Positions 10,801-25,800 are shown, numbered from the stretch's first letter. The stretch: DNA of 64,000 bases from Sebastes aleutianus (GCA_916700875.1 CAKAKS010000032.1:7317001-7381000); one strand, 5' to 3'. A program made the numbers and translations. The notes: generated by a model from the letters alone, not told the origin.

Positions 10801-13800
10801 CCTTCCTGTTCATGATCTCTGCCAGCTTATTGACTGCCTGTAGACGGACACGAGTACCACAGTTCATACATGCTTTGAGTTCAAGTTCAAGACCTTTATT
10901 TGTCCCCGAGGGGCAATTGGTTTTGCCGCAGTAGCAAACAACAACAACAACAACAACAACAACATCTCATCACAATAAGACAATATACACATACTGTACA
11001 TTCCCACATACTAAAACACGGAAAAAGGTGAAACCTTGAAGTATACCAAAAATATTAAAAGAGTTACAATATTAAGATAATGACAAGAACAGAAGAACAG
11101 GCCTGGGTGGATGTGCTGATACTACCTGTACTTTACAGAGTTGAGCAGTGAAATGGCCGAGGGTATGAAAGAGAACTTATATCGGTTAGTTTTGACTAAT
11201 GGTTGTCTGAACCGGGAACCAGAGGGCAGAAACTTAAATTCTGAATGCAGGGGGTGGGTACTGTCTGAAATGATGGAATCTGCTTTCTGTATCAGCGGTT
11301 TGTTGTTGTACAGTTCAGACAGAAATTCCTGCTGAGTGCCGATGATTTTGCTGCTGATTTTTATCACCCTTGTTAATGACTTGTTTCTGTTTGAGGTTGA
11401 GGGATGCATACCAGTAAATAAAAGCAAAAGTGTAAACTGACTCGATCAAAGATTTATAAAACAGTGTCATCAGGGATTTGTCAACCTGGAACTTGGTTAG
11501 CTTCCTCAAACAAAAGAGACGCCGCTGTCTTTTCTTACAGAAGCATATCTGTGTTCCTCTCAAAGGTCAACTTATTGTCAATTATGATGCCCAAATACTT
11601 CATCAATCTCAACATCTTGTCCATTTATTGGAGTATTTGCAGGAGTTTGTTGTTGATGTTTGAAATCAATGCACATGTCCTTAGTTTTTGTCACGTTTAA
11701 TTCTAAAAAGGCGTCATTACACCAGTTTAAAAAAATAATTGAAAGCAGGACCGTGAGACACTTCAGCATTGTTCAGCAGGCTCACAATATCTGTGTCATC
11801 AGCAAACTTAACAATGAGCTGGTTATCAAACTCACTACGACAGTCATTGGTGTACATAATGTACACCATAATGTGTGTTTAGCTTGTTTCAGAGCTGTCT
11901 AGTTGTAAGAAAGCTTCAGGATCTGAATGAGAGATGCTTCCTGGAGACTAGATCCAGAGGGTTTGATTCTGCTTAACATTTGCTTTTAATTTTTTCTTTT
12001 TGTTTTTTTTTAAATTATATTTTTATTGACTCTTAGCAACAAACATACTTCCATAAAATAAGTTACAGATCCTGTACACATACATCACCCATCTATGTCT
12101 GTCTAAAGTGCCGTATTCTAAGATTCGTTATACATAGAAAAACAAAACAGTAAAAACTATGAACAAATAGGGAGTGATCTTTTCATCATCATTCAATCAT
12201 AGATTTGCAAAAATAAAATCTGGCCTGTGGGGTGTTACATAGTTAACCCAGTTCTCCCAGTGTGACACAAATAATTCCAGTTTATGTTTAACATATGCTG
12301 TCATCCTCTCCATTTTGTAAATGTCCATTGTAATGTCCATCCATGTATTTAGAGATGGGCTCTCCTGTGATAACCACTTCCTCGTAAGCTACCAGCAACA
12401 TATTTAATAAATATTTGTCTCTTTTCAGCCATTCTTGAGGCATAAGTCCAAAAAAACAAAGTCTTACTCTCCAGGGGAACATGACATCTGAAAAGATCTT
12501 GTAAGGCGTTGCTGTATGAATCTTTCTCCAAAAGTCTTAAATGATGGGACAATCCCAGAAAACATGATAATGATGTGCATTTAGATTTCCACAATTTCTC
12601 CAGCTAGCTGGAGTGTAATAAAATACCTTATCAGACTTTTCCAACTAAACTCCCTCCAATATCTAATTTACTAGGAGTAAAACATGTGTCATATGCGCAC
12701 CATTTAAGGATGGCAATATACCGCTCGATCCGCCATCTCTGCGTAGGTGAGCCGCTCTCTGTGTTGTCGTCGGTTATAGGTTGTTCAGCGGCATTTTTCT
12801 TGTTTCCATCCCTTTTTCCCATCTTCTCCCCGCTTGTTAAAGTAATTATTCTCGAGGAATGTTATATTTGGCAGCCTGGCGGGGCTAAGTAGATACTTTT
12901 TTTGGAGGAGCTGTTATCCTAGTCTGCCATTTAGGACGGTGACGTCACCGGAACCCCCTTGCTTTTAATTTTAAATCAAAACCTCTCAAACTGCTAAGTG
13001 TATGTGAGTGACTAAAAATGAAGCACATGCGTGGTATGATTAGTTTAAAAAAAAGACTTACCTGAGTTTTCAGCGTCCTCTCTGTCTGCAGCTGCTTGTC
13101 AAAGGTCTTATTCATCTGGTTGATCTGCTGCTCCCAATCCTTCGACTTTTCTGATTCTGACAAAAAAAAAAAGACACACACAAATGATAAATGTCAACCC
13201 TGACAATATAATAACATTTTAAGTTAAATTATAAAACATTTTAATTACCTTCTATTGCCTCCCTCAGTTTGTTGTTAAGCTCCTCCTTCTCATTGGCTAG
13301 GTTGGCGACATCACTGGTCAGGGTTCTGTTGGCTTCCTCCAGCTGCACAGGGCAGGATTCACAGGTCATATTCACTACATTATGGGTAATTATGAGCACT
13401 GTCTAAGCTGTCTGCCACTACCACCTTTACTCAGTTCAGTTGACCCCAAAAACTCAAAACTACATATCTTTGCTCTTACCTGTCGTGCTATTTATCAATC
13501 TAGATTGTTTTGGTGTGAGTTGCCGAGTGTTGGAGATATCAGCCATAGAGATGTCTGCCTTCTCTCCAATATAATGGAACTAAATGTCACTCGGCTAGAA
13601 CTCAACAGCAATGTCTCTTTCCAGAAATCCTGACCCGGTTACTCAAGATAATCCACAGACCTTGTTTCATGTAGGAAGTAAGGCTGTCAAACTTAACGTG
13701 ATAATAACAGGTTAATGCAATAGTGCAGATAAGCACTATTAATTAGTGGCGTTGTTTTTACGCCACTAATTTCTTTAAGGCAACTTGCGATTTTTAGGTT

Positions 13801-16800
13801 GTAGCGGGCTTAGTTTTCAAGCTAGAGTGAAGATACTGGCATCATATGAAACTAGAAAACCTAAGGAATCCATTGGTCCATGTCATACTAGCTTGTTGCG
13901 AAGCAGGTTAAATAACGCTGCAAACTTGCGATAAATTTTGGGTGAGGAAAAACTGGCATGGAGGTCCCTTGACCTCTGACCTCAAGATATGTGAATGAAA
14001 ATGGGTTCTATGGGTACCCACGAGTCTCCCCTTTACAGACATGCCCACTTTATGATAATCACATGCCGTTTGGGACAAGTCATAGTCAAGTCAGCACACT
14101 GACACACTGACAGCTGTTGTTGCCTGTTGGGCTGCAGTTTGCCATGTTATGATTTGAGCATATTTGTTATGCTAAATGCAGTACCTGTGAGGGTTTCTGG
14201 ACAATATGTGTCATTGTTTTGTGTTGTTAATTGATTTCCAATAATAAATATATACATACATTTGCATAAAGCAAGCATATTTGCCCACTCCCATGTTGAT
14301 AAGAGTATTAAAAATCTCCCTTTAAGGTACATTTTGAACAGATAATAAATGTGTAATTAATTTGCGATTAATCACGTTTAACTATGGACAATCATGCAAG
14401 CCCTAGTAGGAACTAGTATCTTTCTACAGAACTTAACCCGCCAACCATATCACCGTGCAGAAGGAAGCGTGCATCTACTCATTGACGAGAGGCTCATAGC
14501 TAAACGATACTGCTAGCTCACCTAGCACCACTGAGCTAGCTGACGTTGCATATCAGCCGAGGAGGACGCCATTAATGTTTACATCTCACGCTGTCAATAG
14601 TGCGGTGATACGGTTGGTGGGTGTAGTTCAGTAGAGAGAAATAGTTCTACTGATAAGTAAGAGAAGTTCTACTAATGTAGTTCCTACATGAAACTGCTCA
14701 CAACACGGTCTGTGGATGATCTTGAGTAACCGGGTCATGTTGCTGTTGAGTTTTTCAAATTTATTTCTTTGGCGCTTTGAGCACCACAAGCCAAGTGCCA
14801 TGTAGTTCCATTATATTGGAGAGAAGGCGGACATCCCCACAGCCGATGACCTACAACACTCAACAACTCACACCACAACAATCTAGATTAATAAATAGCA
14901 CTACAGGTAATAGGAAAAAGGTGTAGTTTTGCTTTTGTGTTGAACTGACCCTTGAAGTCTGTTTCCATGACGTCTTTATACAGCTTGAGAATGCACTGAA
15001 TTCACACTTTATTGTTGTTCATCATTTTGTATTACTTCAGTAATGAGGCAAGCTATCCTCTTTATTTAATGTGATCAGATCATCTGGATTTTAACATATT
15101 AACTGTAAAGACAGGAGACAACTCACTGAATTGATGGTGATGTCCTTCTCAGACAGCTCCTGCCGGTGGCGGGCCATCATCTCCTTCAGCTCCAGCTCCT
15201 TCATTATCTTCTCCTTCTCCAGGTCCGAGTACTGCTCCTCAGCGATGGAGCGCGCCAGCTGCTCCGAGTCAGCCTTCGTCAGTGTGATCTCGAGCTGAGC
15301 CGCCAATGAATCCCTGAAAGACATTTTAAAAATAAAAACATCAAATGACAGGCTGAACAACTATTAAACTATTAATAACAAATTCAGAGATGTAAATTAA
15401 AGGACTGCTTCTTCCTTATTTTGTCTTTTTTTTTTCTGCTGACGAATTTTGTCACTGATGTTTAAAATGGATTAAAAAGAAAATATTGTATATTTCCAAA
15501 GCAGCCAAACCACCTCTCCTCCTGTAGCTCCTGCAGAGACTGCTGCGCATCTTTGTAGAATTTGTTCCTCTCCTCGCACTCCTCCTTTAGTTCACGAACC
15601 TGGGTCTTATATAGCGTCTGGAAAACACAACAAACAAGTCAAACACACATTGTGATGCCTCCATGCACCTCATGAATTCAGCAACGTACTACTGCGCATT
15701 TCCTCTGGGGAGACTAGAAGGAAAACATTTCCATAAAGACATACCTTTTCTGAGGAATAATGAATATATACAGTAAATACAGATAAGCCATAAAAAAAAA
15801 ACATGATAAAGGGAATCATATTATTTGGGTTTTATTAAAGGGACTGTATGTAGGTTTTTACACATATGTATATACGTGTTTTAATCGTTTTTTTAGACCT
15901 TCTGCGACTTTCTGGGTTTCCTCTATCAGCCTGTAGACTGCTTTTAAGGTGAAGAATGCGGGCCGTTTTTACCGGGAAAATCCAACGGATGTCACGTCAT
16001 GTGCGCTCATGAGTGCCTTTATTTTCAGCTCCGCTACAGGGCTAACAGTGTGCAACCATAGCTAACGTTCGGTTAGAAATGGAGTCCGCTAATGCCAACA
16101 AACGACTATTCCCCACCACAAACTCAAACTCCACGAAAGCACAAAAAAAAACCAAAGTTATATCTAGAGAAGCCCGTCTTGCAAAACAAGAATGAGACCG
16201 AAGTTGGAAGAAAACTAGTATTGTGGGAGTGTGTGTGTATGAAGGAAATGAGTGGTGAAGCAAGAGAGAGAGAGAGAGCGGCAGCGAGTGTGTGAGAAAA
16301 CGAGCGAGCGGTGGAGCAGAAGAGAGTTAGTTAAGGTCTGAGAATATCAGTGAATGTACAGCGGAACTCGCCGTTTGTGCAGACGTGTTGTTTCCTGCTG
16401 CTGAGTGAAGTAGCAGGGCTCCGGAGCGAGAAACGTAATCAACTCTGGCCCAGGAGACCAAAACTACGGTGTCTCCCCTGTGCCTTCTGACCAAAGTTGG
16501 GAGGCTGAAGCAGGAAAAGTTAACAACAGGATCAACATCGGCCGGGCCTTCGATTCACGGAGGGACCTTCGTCTGGTAAGCTAACATTACTGCCAAGCAT
16601 GTGAAATATACAGTATAGTGATATTGTGGTTTTAGCTGTCAATCACGTTCAGTATCCTGTGTGTCTCATCGCTGTTTTGACCGATGTTCGCTCATGTCTA
16701 CGTATTACGAGCACAAGCCTGAGCAACAGGACGCTGACTGCCATTTACTTAACGGCCACAGGTGTCACTGTTAACAAGAACTTTCTGATTCTTACATAGA

Positions 16801-19800
16801 GCCCCTTTAAGCATTAGATTATTCCATTTACACAGATACAGTGTTCAGTACAGTGTAGAGTGTTGTTCTGATGGCACATTACAGCCCACACACTCAGCAA
16901 GCAAGATGCAGGACCATAATGTGTTAGTCATCTCACATCCACGTATGTAATTACAGAGCAGAATAAAGACTCACAGAGAAATACTGTTCAGCTTCTAACT
17001 GGTCCTGCAACTCCTTCATTTGCCCGTCCGTGTCCTGTCTTTCTCTGCAGTCAAAAGAAAATGTAATTATATTACTCATCATCCTCTTTGTGTGAAAATA
17101 TGATGTGTCGACTAGGAATGCTAGAAAAGAATTAAAACAAAAATGTGTAAACTGACTTGCGCAGCTCTTGGTTCTGTTTCTCCAGGCTGCGTTTAATGTC
17201 GAGCAGGTGATTCGTTTCCTGCTTGAGCTGCTTCTCGGAGGTTCGCAGAGAATTGAGCTGCTGGTTTTGGGCCTTCAGGTCATTCTGGGTCAGGTTGCGC
17301 TTCTGGGTCTCCTGCTCTATCTTCAACGTCAGGTTCTTCACCTGAAAGAACGAAAACAATACACCCGGACAGTGTTTTTATTATTTAAATGTCAGCTATT
17401 CCTCTACAGCTCAGAATTGACACACTGTTATATAAGCTGCGAGATTTGTTACTGTAGGTGGCATTTAATATGTAAACACGCACTTCACTGTCCCCCTGCA
17501 CAGAATATAAACACTCTCTCACCTCCTCAGTCAGCCGGTCCTTGTGTCTGCGCAGCTCGTCTAGTTTCTGCAGGGCCTGTTTATAGTCACAGTCCATCAT
17601 GCTGCTGTGCTTCTCCAGATCCAGTATTCGGTTCTCCAGACGAAGTTTGGCTCCACGCTCCTCCGCCAGCTTCTGATCCATCTCTGGATGAGTTGTTAAT
17701 ATATTTTCCACATGTTAAAGTCATGTTAACAAATAGTGACGAGTATGTAAAGCTGGAATAATAAATGCACATTGTGTATGACTAGACAACATCTAATGCT
17801 TTAAACGTTGAGTATCTGCCGATACCAATCCGATACTGTCTTTCTCCCTCTCTTAAACAACTAAGTTTAATAAATTGAATAACTTAAGTTACCGAGCCAT
17901 CTAGGATGAACAGTTGAAGTAGACAAGGAAGCATGTGAAGGAACAACTTCCACAAGAGAAAAGCTTGGTGCCCTTACCCTTCATGGACTCTGACTTGGCG
18001 CCCTCGATGGTTACTTTGATCTTGCTCTTGTCTGCCAGCATTGCCCTGGTGGCCTTATGAGAGGCCTCCCCCTGCTCCAGCTCCTGCTGTAGCACCTTCA
18101 GCTTGTAGGTCAAATCAATCTCCTTGTTGCTCTTCTCCTGTACAAAGAAAAACAATGAGAGCAGAGATAAACCCAGTGAAACTCTACGAGCAAAACGCAG
18201 CTGGCAACCACAAATCCAATAACATAATAATGACACGGTGCCAAACGCTACACTCGCTCGACTTCAGACTTCCTGCAGCAGAGTACAGCTACAGAAGAGG
18301 AGAACTAATTCAACAAGGCAAAAGTGAGCATGGCTCACAAACCCCCGGTCACCGCTTGACCCCTACTAAAGTAGGGCCAAAGGTTTTGCCCTTTTGGAAC
18401 TAATGGAATTAATGGGCATTAACTAATTAACTAATGGGCACCCCTGGACTTATCACCCCCAAAAGGCACAACTAGACCACACTGTCAACCATCATACCAA
18501 ATTTGAAGTTCCTAAGTTAAATAGTTTTCGAGTTCGGAAACTCCGGAAACTAAAGTGTGACACGCGGACGGACGGACGGAAGGACGGACACGCGGAGTGC
18601 TACATACCCCTACGTTGTCGCGGGGGTATAAAAAGGGATAGTTTAGATTTTTTGACGTGGGGTTGTATGAGGTACTTATGCCGTCAGACAGCCCTTTCCG
18701 ACAAGGAACTGAAGCTGTTAGCTATGCTTCCTTAAAAGCCACCAGACTCCTTTGACAAAAACAGTCAAAGGAGTCAAAGGAGTATGGTGGCTTTGAAGAG
18801 AGCATACTATAAATATCGGCTTCAGTTCACCGTCGCAAAGGGCTGTCTGACAGCAAGGTAAAGCAATGAAAATATTCTAAATATAGCGTAATATTGATTT
18901 TTTTTAGGTGTCTAAAATACACTTTGCTGCCGGCCCCGTCCACAGCAGTACATTGCTTTGCTTCCGTGTCGGTACTCCTGTCTGCTTCTCCAAACTGGGG
19001 GCGTGCCGACCATCATCTACTGTAGGTAATACTATGGATAAATACTTCACACAACCCCACTTCAAAACATCCAAACAATCCCTTTCACATAATCTGAAGT
19101 CATTAGCAAAGAATTAAAGCGCTGAGTGATTATAGTACATCAACCATCCGTATAGTCGAGGAGCAATGTTCTTCTATAAAGTCCTTAAAGCTTCAACTTC
19201 AGGATCAATATGCCCTTTGAATTATTTAGTCAACCAAATAGACCTCACAAGCTGATCCGTGTAAGTACTTGGAAGATTACATTTCTATAAAGACGGTGGC
19301 CATTAAGCGTAATCAGCAACTTATTTGTGATTGTTAGTTGTACAATAATCTCTAAAGATTAAGGCTTCAAACCAGTTACAGACCAGCCTCTTAAATGAGT
19401 TTGTAGATTATGTATCTGTCCTCTGTTGTGATGCTCTCACTGCAGTAAAACATGTCATAATAAAAAACACTAAGCTGAATGCCTTAATTAATGATTTAAA
19501 TGTTTTAGACTGGTGCCAGATAACCCAGGACAAAGTACTCTGGGGAAAAATCTCTGTTTATTTCCTCTTTGCAGTTCAAGATGTCTAAATTAACCCTCAG
19601 GTATTCATATTACATTACATTCATATTACAATAGAGCATCCTCTTGCAAAAGAGATTTTGATCTCAATGGGACTTACTGGTAAAATAAAGTTAATAAATA
19701 AAATCCCAATGCCAAAAAATGAGGAAGGCTGTAAAAACTAAAAAAAGTTAAGATTTACAAACCAATGAAGAATACAGTCCATAAGAGGTAAACGTAAACT

Positions 19801-22800
19801 AGAATCACTGCCTCGTGGTTGTACACCTCCGCCAACCAGTCAAGTTGCAGTTTACATCCATGTCTGTCCAAAATGTCATCACTTCATCATTTTATCCTGT
19901 TAGACATTTCTGTGAAATTGTCATAATTAGTATATGAATTCTTGAGTTATGGCCAAAAATGTGTTTTGTGAGGTCACAGTGACCTTTGACCACCAAAATC
20001 GAATCTGTATATCCGATCTTTGAGTTCAAGTGGACGTTTGTGCTGAATTTGACGAAATTCCCTCCAGGCGTTTCTGAGATATCACATTCACGAGAATGGG
20101 ACAGACGTACGAACAACCCAAATACATCAAGCCTCCGGCTACGGCTGTCGTCGGCGAGTAGCCATAAAAATGAGTTATCATCTTTTCGCCTGATTTTCTG
20201 GTTTACCTTCTCCAGATCGGTGTGTTTTTCCTGAAGCTGTCTCTTCTCGGTCTCAGTTTTGGACAGAGTCTGTCTCTGCTGGCGGGCCTCCTCCTCCAGG
20301 CCGGAGATACGTCCTGCAAGATAAAACCAAGAGAGTCCTCAGAGAAACAGATCTCAAACAGAAGACAAAAAAACTAAATTTAGTGGACGTTAGGAGCGTT
20401 ATTTAACCTCCTTCACAACGAGCTAGTATGACATGTTTGGTACCAATGGATTTCTTAGGTTTTCTAGTTTCATATGATGCCAGTATCTTCACACTAGCCT
20501 TTAAAACTGGGCCTTGTACAACCTCTGAAAGATTGAATTGCGTTAATGAGTTAAAAAAATTAGTGGCGTTAAAACAAATTTGCGTTAACGCGTTATTATT
20601 GCGTTAACTTTGACAGCCCCTAGAATATTTACATGGTTCAAATGAATGCTTATTCCTCCAAGAAGAGGAAGAGAAAGCACTTCATTGCAGATTCAATTAC
20701 ACTGTGCTACGTTGTTTGATTCGTAAATACAACATCTGGTCAGTGCATCCGATGACCAACAACTGCAGTTTGACAAAAGCCCAAAAAAAGAAAGTTGACT
20801 GAGGCGTTTACATGTTGAAACAAATGGAGAGCAGAGCAGGAACCTGGGTGTGTAACCCGCACTGTGTTTGCTTCCAGTATGACCTCACCTCAATTAACGC
20901 AATCAGATAAAAGCTTTCATATGACAGTTTAAATAGCCCGAGTACTGCCTTAATCAGATTGAGGTTAAATTATTAGCCTTGATGTTAACATACTCCCTCG
21001 TAATGCACAGTCTGCTACTGGTGCACACTGACCGGCTGCAATGGAGAAACCGGCTGTTGTGTTGTTCAAGGGCAGAAAGAGAATTTCATTTTTTACTCTC
21101 TACACTGACATTTGTTCAACCAGTGTGACAAACGGGGCTTAAGCCTTGTATCTCTAAATATCAGATGTATTTGTTCTCGTTTGGATCGAGGCCGTTGTGG
21201 CTCTGCAGAGCACCTCCAGACAAACCTGTTCTGATAAAAGCTCTTCCAAATGAATTTGAATCAACACGCACTCACAGATAGTGACGATGCTGTTTGCTGA
21301 ATGGATTGTGACTATGATGCTGCTGCAGTGCAAACTTGTTATTAAGGCCTGAAAAGACACTTTGCTGCCCTCTGTATTGTTGTGTCATTGCTCTTGCCCA
21401 CCTAGCTGCAGCAGTAAATCTGCCATGTAAGCTGCTGGGCAGACAGAAGTGACTGAGATACCACATTTTTGTCCGAGGCGTGTAATAGAATTTCCACCTC
21501 ATAAAAACACAGGGAACTACTACAGTATATCAGCAACTCCTTGAAAGGATAGTTCGGATTTTTTGAAGTGAGGTTGTATGAGATACTTATCCATAGTTAG
21601 TGTGTGACCTAGAGTAGATGGCAGTCAGCACGCTACGGAAGCATACCCATTTTGACAGAGGTCAAAGGGGCCCTTTGAAAATGGCCATGACAGTTTTTAC
21701 TCGCCAAAATTTAGCATAAGCTAGTATGACATGGTTGGATGGATTCCTTAGGTTTTCTAGTTTCATATGATACCAGTATCTTCACTCTAGCTTAAAAACT
21801 GAGCCCGCTACAACCTCTGAAATCGCAAGTTGTGTTAATGTGTTAAAGAAATTAGTGGCGTTAAAACAAATTTATATTAACGCGCTATTATCGAGTTAAC
21901 TTTGACAGGCCTAATTTAATCCTATCTTAAAACCAGATGACCAGTGTTTAGAGACTAGAAATCTTCCCAGATCCTGTACTGAATGCTGCGTGTGTGTGTG
22001 TGTCACCCACCCATCAGGTCGCTGATGGTCTCTGAGCCCTGGCTGTGCTCCCTCCTCTCTGCCTCCAGTGAGGCCTGCAGGCTGATGCATTCCTTCTCCA
22101 GGCTCAGCTTGCTGCGCTCCAGCAGGCAACATTTGTCCTGCAGCTCGCGCACGTTGGCCTCCAGCTGCTGCAGCTGCTTGCTGCCCTCCGTCTGGGTTTT
22201 ACGGAGCCTCGTCGCCGCCTCAGACTCGGCCCGTAGCAACGTGTTGGCTTCCTCCAGCTGATAGAAACAATAATGAAAAGATGTGTGAAGATCAGTGAGA
22301 TGGGTTTTATTTGGTGACTCATCACTTTGCAATCAAGTACTTTATTTTGAAAAAAAAGAGAAGCTGGTTTAGTGCAGTATATAATATACAATACAGACAG
22401 GCATTTTATATATTTTCCATATCAAGGCTTTTATTTCATAATGATATCCCTACAATTTGTTAAGAAATTTGATCACTTTAGCTTATAACATCCATTAGTT
22501 GTCCTTACCCATCAACATTTCTGTATTTTTACAATATAATGTGGCTTTTTGGACATTAAACGTCAGCGCCCACAGACCAAACAGAACTGACTGTATAAGC
22601 GACTGACCTGTTTCTGCAGGTGAATGTTCTGCTCATTGGAAATGTGTGAGTTCTGGTTTCTCCTCTTCATGTCATCCAGCTGGTCTCGAAGGCCGTTGAC
22701 TGCACAGCACACAAGAACACAGACCGATGTATTATGGTGAATCTCTTCTTCTCTAATGGTTGATCTTTCAATGCGCGGAGCCTCTTATGTACACTGTATT

Positions 22801-25800
22801 ACAACAATACTCAAGTATTAATCATCCTGCATTATTAAGTTTTTAACAGTGATGGGTATCACAGATCAGAGCAAGACTTACATGAAAATGTGTTGAGTAT
22901 TATTATGCATCCACAAAGCAAAGACAAGTTAATCAAGATGGCCTACAGACTTGTGTTCCTCTGGTGAGCCTGTTTGCATGCTGTTTAAGACGTCTATTTG
23001 ACCAGCTGATGGCAGTAACGTCCACATTATTATTGTTATCAGTTTGTCTCTAAACTTCATTCAAAACTCTTCTAGTTCAAATGAAAAGCCCAACAAGTTT
23101 TTTTTTTAGTGAATTCACACAGAAGGTCATATTTCAATAGATCACTCCATCTATTAACTATGATCCCTTGGCACCAAAAAGAAAGTACGCCACTGCGTTT
23201 GTGTTGATTTGATAGCTTTTGAAAAAAGTGATGCCAAAACACACTTCTGCCATTTATTAAATAAACTTTTGTCTCAAAATGATTTCATTAGGCAACAGGA
23301 TAATTAATTCATTATGTCACATTAGGACATATAGAGTGATGCAGGGATGATGTATTTTTGTAGAGCCAACCAGGAAGTTCGCATTGCTCTGGGTTCCCTT
23401 GACAAAAACAAAAAAAACAATGGGATTTTTCCATTGGGTCTTGGATTAATGCAGAAAATAAGCTCTGAGGCAAACGAATGATACATACTGTACACGTTTT
23501 GTTCATTAAGATAATCTCCATAAATGAATACCACTTCTATGATTTTTGAAGTGTGAATGCAATCACCAGAGGTAAAAAAGCTAACGTTAGGCTATAAATG
23601 AACTACACCACGGTCGCATGAACGCGAGTCTACACAACGAGGCTGTAAAGATGAGTCGGCATGATGACGTTTAGCAGCCTCATTTAGCCACCAGCTTTTT
23701 TTATGACACATTTAGGCTTCAAAACTCACAAGTAGGGTATTTATTGACGTATTTTATGTCGCAGAACAAAACTTTAAAATCTCTTAAGCTTGTGTTAACC
23801 ACAGACCTTATTTCAGGCATCTAACTAAAAACCCATGGACCTCCAGACGAGGGAACCTGGAGTGATAAAATGCTTACTCATTTCCAGGTTTTAGGAATCA
23901 TTCCTGCACCACTTACGCAACAAAATAAATACAAGGACTCATATTAGGAACCCGATCTCCTAGCCATACTTTAGTTTAAAGGGGATCTATTATGCTTTTG
24001 TGCTTTTTCCTTTTATTTTAGTGTGTTATATCGTAAAAGGGCTGCGTAGTTACAAAGCCCAAAGTCGACGCCAAAGGGAGTTCCCCTCCCCCACTGCCTT
24101 AAACGCCTTGCTTGAAGTCCTGCCTTTTCTTCCGTAATGTGGTGATGTTACCAAGTATCACATTTGCATAATACCTGCCTAGCGGCTAGTTTGGCACATC
24201 CTCAAACAAAGCTAGTTAGAGCGGAGCTGTAGCGGGGTCCGAAGAGTTTGGTTCAGTTGACCAATTAGAGCAGACGGGGCTTTTCGAGGGGGGGGGGAGC
24301 TCCAACAGAGCGTTTCAGATAGAGGGTGAAAAGAGGTGCTGCAGCACAGCCGATATGAAAAGAATAAAAATAAAGAGTTTTTTTGAACATTAAAGCATGT
24401 AAACATGTTCTAGTAGACACCCAAAATACAAGTATGAACCTGAAAATAAGTATAACTATAATAGGTCCTCTTTAATGCATCTCGCCATAAAGAATCTCCA
24501 ATGTGTGTCCGCGTGTGTCTCATGTCACCTTCATTCTCCAGGCAGCGCTTCCTGTCGGCCTCGCTCTCGGCCTTGCGGTGGCTCTCCAGGCTCTTGTGCT
24601 GCAGCAGGGCTTTCTCCCTCTCTAGTTGCCTCAGACTCGACTCCAGATTCTTTCTGCAGCTCACCTGCAATCAATCATTGAATACTTTTTCCTTCAGGGC
24701 AGGTTTCACGGTGCTCTGATTCAATAACTCGCTTTATGAGAAATCCAATCAGAGCTCAGCACAGATCCAATCCCAACAGACATTTTAATGTGGCTATTAG
24801 AATTCGGCAAGCGCTCCGACCGAACCTCACGGGATGCAACGCATTGGCATTCACCCGAAACATGGTCAAGTGAAAAGTGGGAAATCATTATTCTGATTTA
24901 AACATAGGTTTTGGGGAAAGGCTGTAAAAATGGTTGAAAAAGATGGAAGTGGAACGATCCCAGAGGGGGAACCGGGTCATTGCAACAGTAAATATTAAAA
25001 GTAGGACAGAGCCCAAAATATGCAAGTGATCTCCAGCGCTAACAGGTGTCGGACTGTGTCTTCACTGCTGTTTCGGGGAGGGGATTAGCTTACCTCTTCC
25101 TCAAGTTCTTTGGAGATTTTGTCTAAACGGCTAGTGGCAGTTCTGCAAAAAGAAAACAGGATATTTACAAGAGCTCTGACGGTGATGGTCACCGTCTTCA
25201 AGTCTGCCAGCGGTGCAACATGAAGAAAAAGCTCCTGTACCTGTGTTTGTGCTCTAGATCCCCTTTGACCTGCTTCTCATTATTCAGCTGCACCTCCAGT
25301 TGGTGCACTTTCTTCTGCAATGCTGCTGTCTGTGGAGAGAAAACAACCAACCACTCATACGTGTCCTAGTAGTAATCAAATGTTCAAGTTCAAGACCTTT
25401 ACTGCATGTCATCCATCTTTCCTGCGACTCGACTGTGTATTATGCAATAAATCGATTAACATAACTGACATTCTCAGGACTGTGTGATCTTTAAACCTGC
25501 ATGAACTCAGGCACCGCTTCAGGGACTCACAACATGCTGTAAACACAACACTGACTTGTCATCACTTTTTTAAGTAGATAGACAGTTATTCATTTACACA
25601 TGCTACAACCTCCGAAAGATTGAATAGCGGCTGGGCTAAATCGCAATCGTGTTAATATGTTAAAGAAATTAGTGTTTAATTTAGATATTATGATGTTAAC
25701 TTTGACAGCCTTAGTTCCAGACATTACAGAAGAAAACCATTTACCTTCAAAATAACTATAATATTGCTGCTTTACACTCACATGTTGCCAATGTTTGCAG

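Noticed and set aside
17168..17761. 197-codon plus-strand open frame
   Set aside because: It is antisense to rock2 exons 18 and 19 and runs across their introns; it is a shadow of the coiled-coil codons with no recognised homology.
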